A model generated the notes under the pieces. That model searched no databases. It was not told the DNA's origin and saw nothing but the letters and a program-made list of their open reading frames with translations. From Endomicrobiia bacterium (GTDB lineage Bacteria > Elusimicrobiota > Endomicrobiia > Endomicrobiales > Endomicrobiaceae): a DNA stretch of 6,224 bases. The position numbers and the translations under genes are program-made. Positions 5,932-6,224 of this stretch are shown piece by piece (positions within the stretch are counted from its first letter, which is position 1; every line of letters starts with the position of its first letter). Location: contig WQUP01000072.1 in the NCBI GenBank assembly GCA_009782015.1, positions 1 through 6,224 on the forward strand, given 5' to 3'.

Positions 5932-6224
5932 ATGAAAAAAGGAAGCGCTCCGCTGACTTTGGGCACGGCGGGCATAAGCAAGCTGCTCATAGAATACTCG
6001 ATTCCGGCGGTCATCGCGATGACCGCCGCGTCTCTGTACAATATCACCGACAGCATTTTTATAGGCCGCGGCGTCGGCGCCAAAGCTCTTTCGGGGCTGG
6101 CGGTTACATTTCCGATTATGAACCTTTCCGCAGCTTTCGGAGCCATGGTCGGCGTCGGCGGAGCCGCCCTTTTGTCGCTGAGGCTCGGACAGAAAGATTA
6201 CGAATCCGCAAACCGCATTCTTGG
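5932..6224 (+). CDS. MATE-family multidrug/organic-cation exporter, N-terminal part (cut by the window edge)
   Basis: The 97 complete codons present match the start of a MATE (multidrug and toxic compound extrusion) transporter, a Na+- or H+-driven membrane antiporter normally of about 450 residues and 12 helices. A short polar N-terminus leads into a first helix with Pro25 (LLIEYSIPAVIAM). The signature LYNITDSIFIGRGVG follows at 35-49, then a second helix with FPIM (60-63), a glycine-rich GVGGAALLSLRLG (74-86) and the start of the next loop. This pattern fits the NorM/MepA-like bacterial branch; the substrate cannot be told. The ATG at 5932 is chosen because it starts the conserved N-terminus. 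A weak GGA lies 8 bases upstream. An ATG at 5919 is out of frame. The repeat copy after kdpD separates the gene from kdpD, so whether they are co-transcribed is open. Confidence 0.9.
   Translation, partial: MKKGSAPLTLGTAGISKLLIEYSIPAVIAMTAASLYNITDSIFIGRGVGAKALSGLAVTFPIMNLSAAFGAMVGVGGAALLSLRLGQKDYESANRIL

Noticed and set aside
5529..6146. 205-codon open frame on the minus strand across the kdpD end, the repeat and the MATE start
   Set aside because: It is antisense to two real genes, and its middle is only the translated repeat. The repeat peptide is noted separately as a finding.

Overview
The window carries most of a bacterial Kdp high-affinity potassium system in one orientation: kdpB (146-2203), kdpC (2499-3125) and kdpD (3186-5792), followed by the start of a MATE-family exporter gene (5932 to the window edge). 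KdpB and KdpC are two subunits of the KdpFABC K+ pump and KdpD is its sensor kinase. kdpA is expected upstream but is not in the window. Neither kdpE nor kdpF is seen. The first 145 bases hold only small hairpins and no recognisable gene.

Organism: base composition is moderate and AUA isoleucine codons are common. Palindromic repeats of the GTCATTGCGAG...CTCGCAATGAC type sit between genes. This suggests a non-enteric, repeat-rich bacterium, possibly of the Elusimicrobiota/Endomicrobia kind. That is a low-confidence guess from general appearance.

The non-coding structure is the most unusual part. A 105-bp element with 11-bp terminal inverted repeats occurs twice: 5800-5904 after kdpD, and, in the opposite element orientation, 2213-2464 between kdpB and kdpC. 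The kdpB-kdpC copy is split by a second palindromic element of exactly 143 bp (2284-2426) with perfect 18-bp terminal inverted repeats, flanked by a GATT direct repeat. The uninterrupted copy has GATT once at that place, so the history (element inside element, 4-bp target duplication) can be read directly. The two copies align without gaps at 89 of 105 positions once the 147-bp insertion is removed. The insertion is a multiple of three, and the whole nested element stays open in the kdpC frame.

The kdpC-kdpD junction is built of four tandem copies of a 9-bp unit (TTAARGACY), the first of which contains the kdpC stop codon. The kdpC Shine-Dalgarno lies partly in the loop of a perfect 6-bp hairpin.

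KdpB looks fully functional, with every key residue in place. KdpD has the full domain order but is degenerate in its catalytic core: the G1 box (DxGxG) reads N-N-S-E-S, the ATP lid is short, and the phosphatase-type Thr after the phosphorylatable His is Lys. The pump itself looks intact, while its sensor may signal in an unusual way or mainly through its N-terminal domains.
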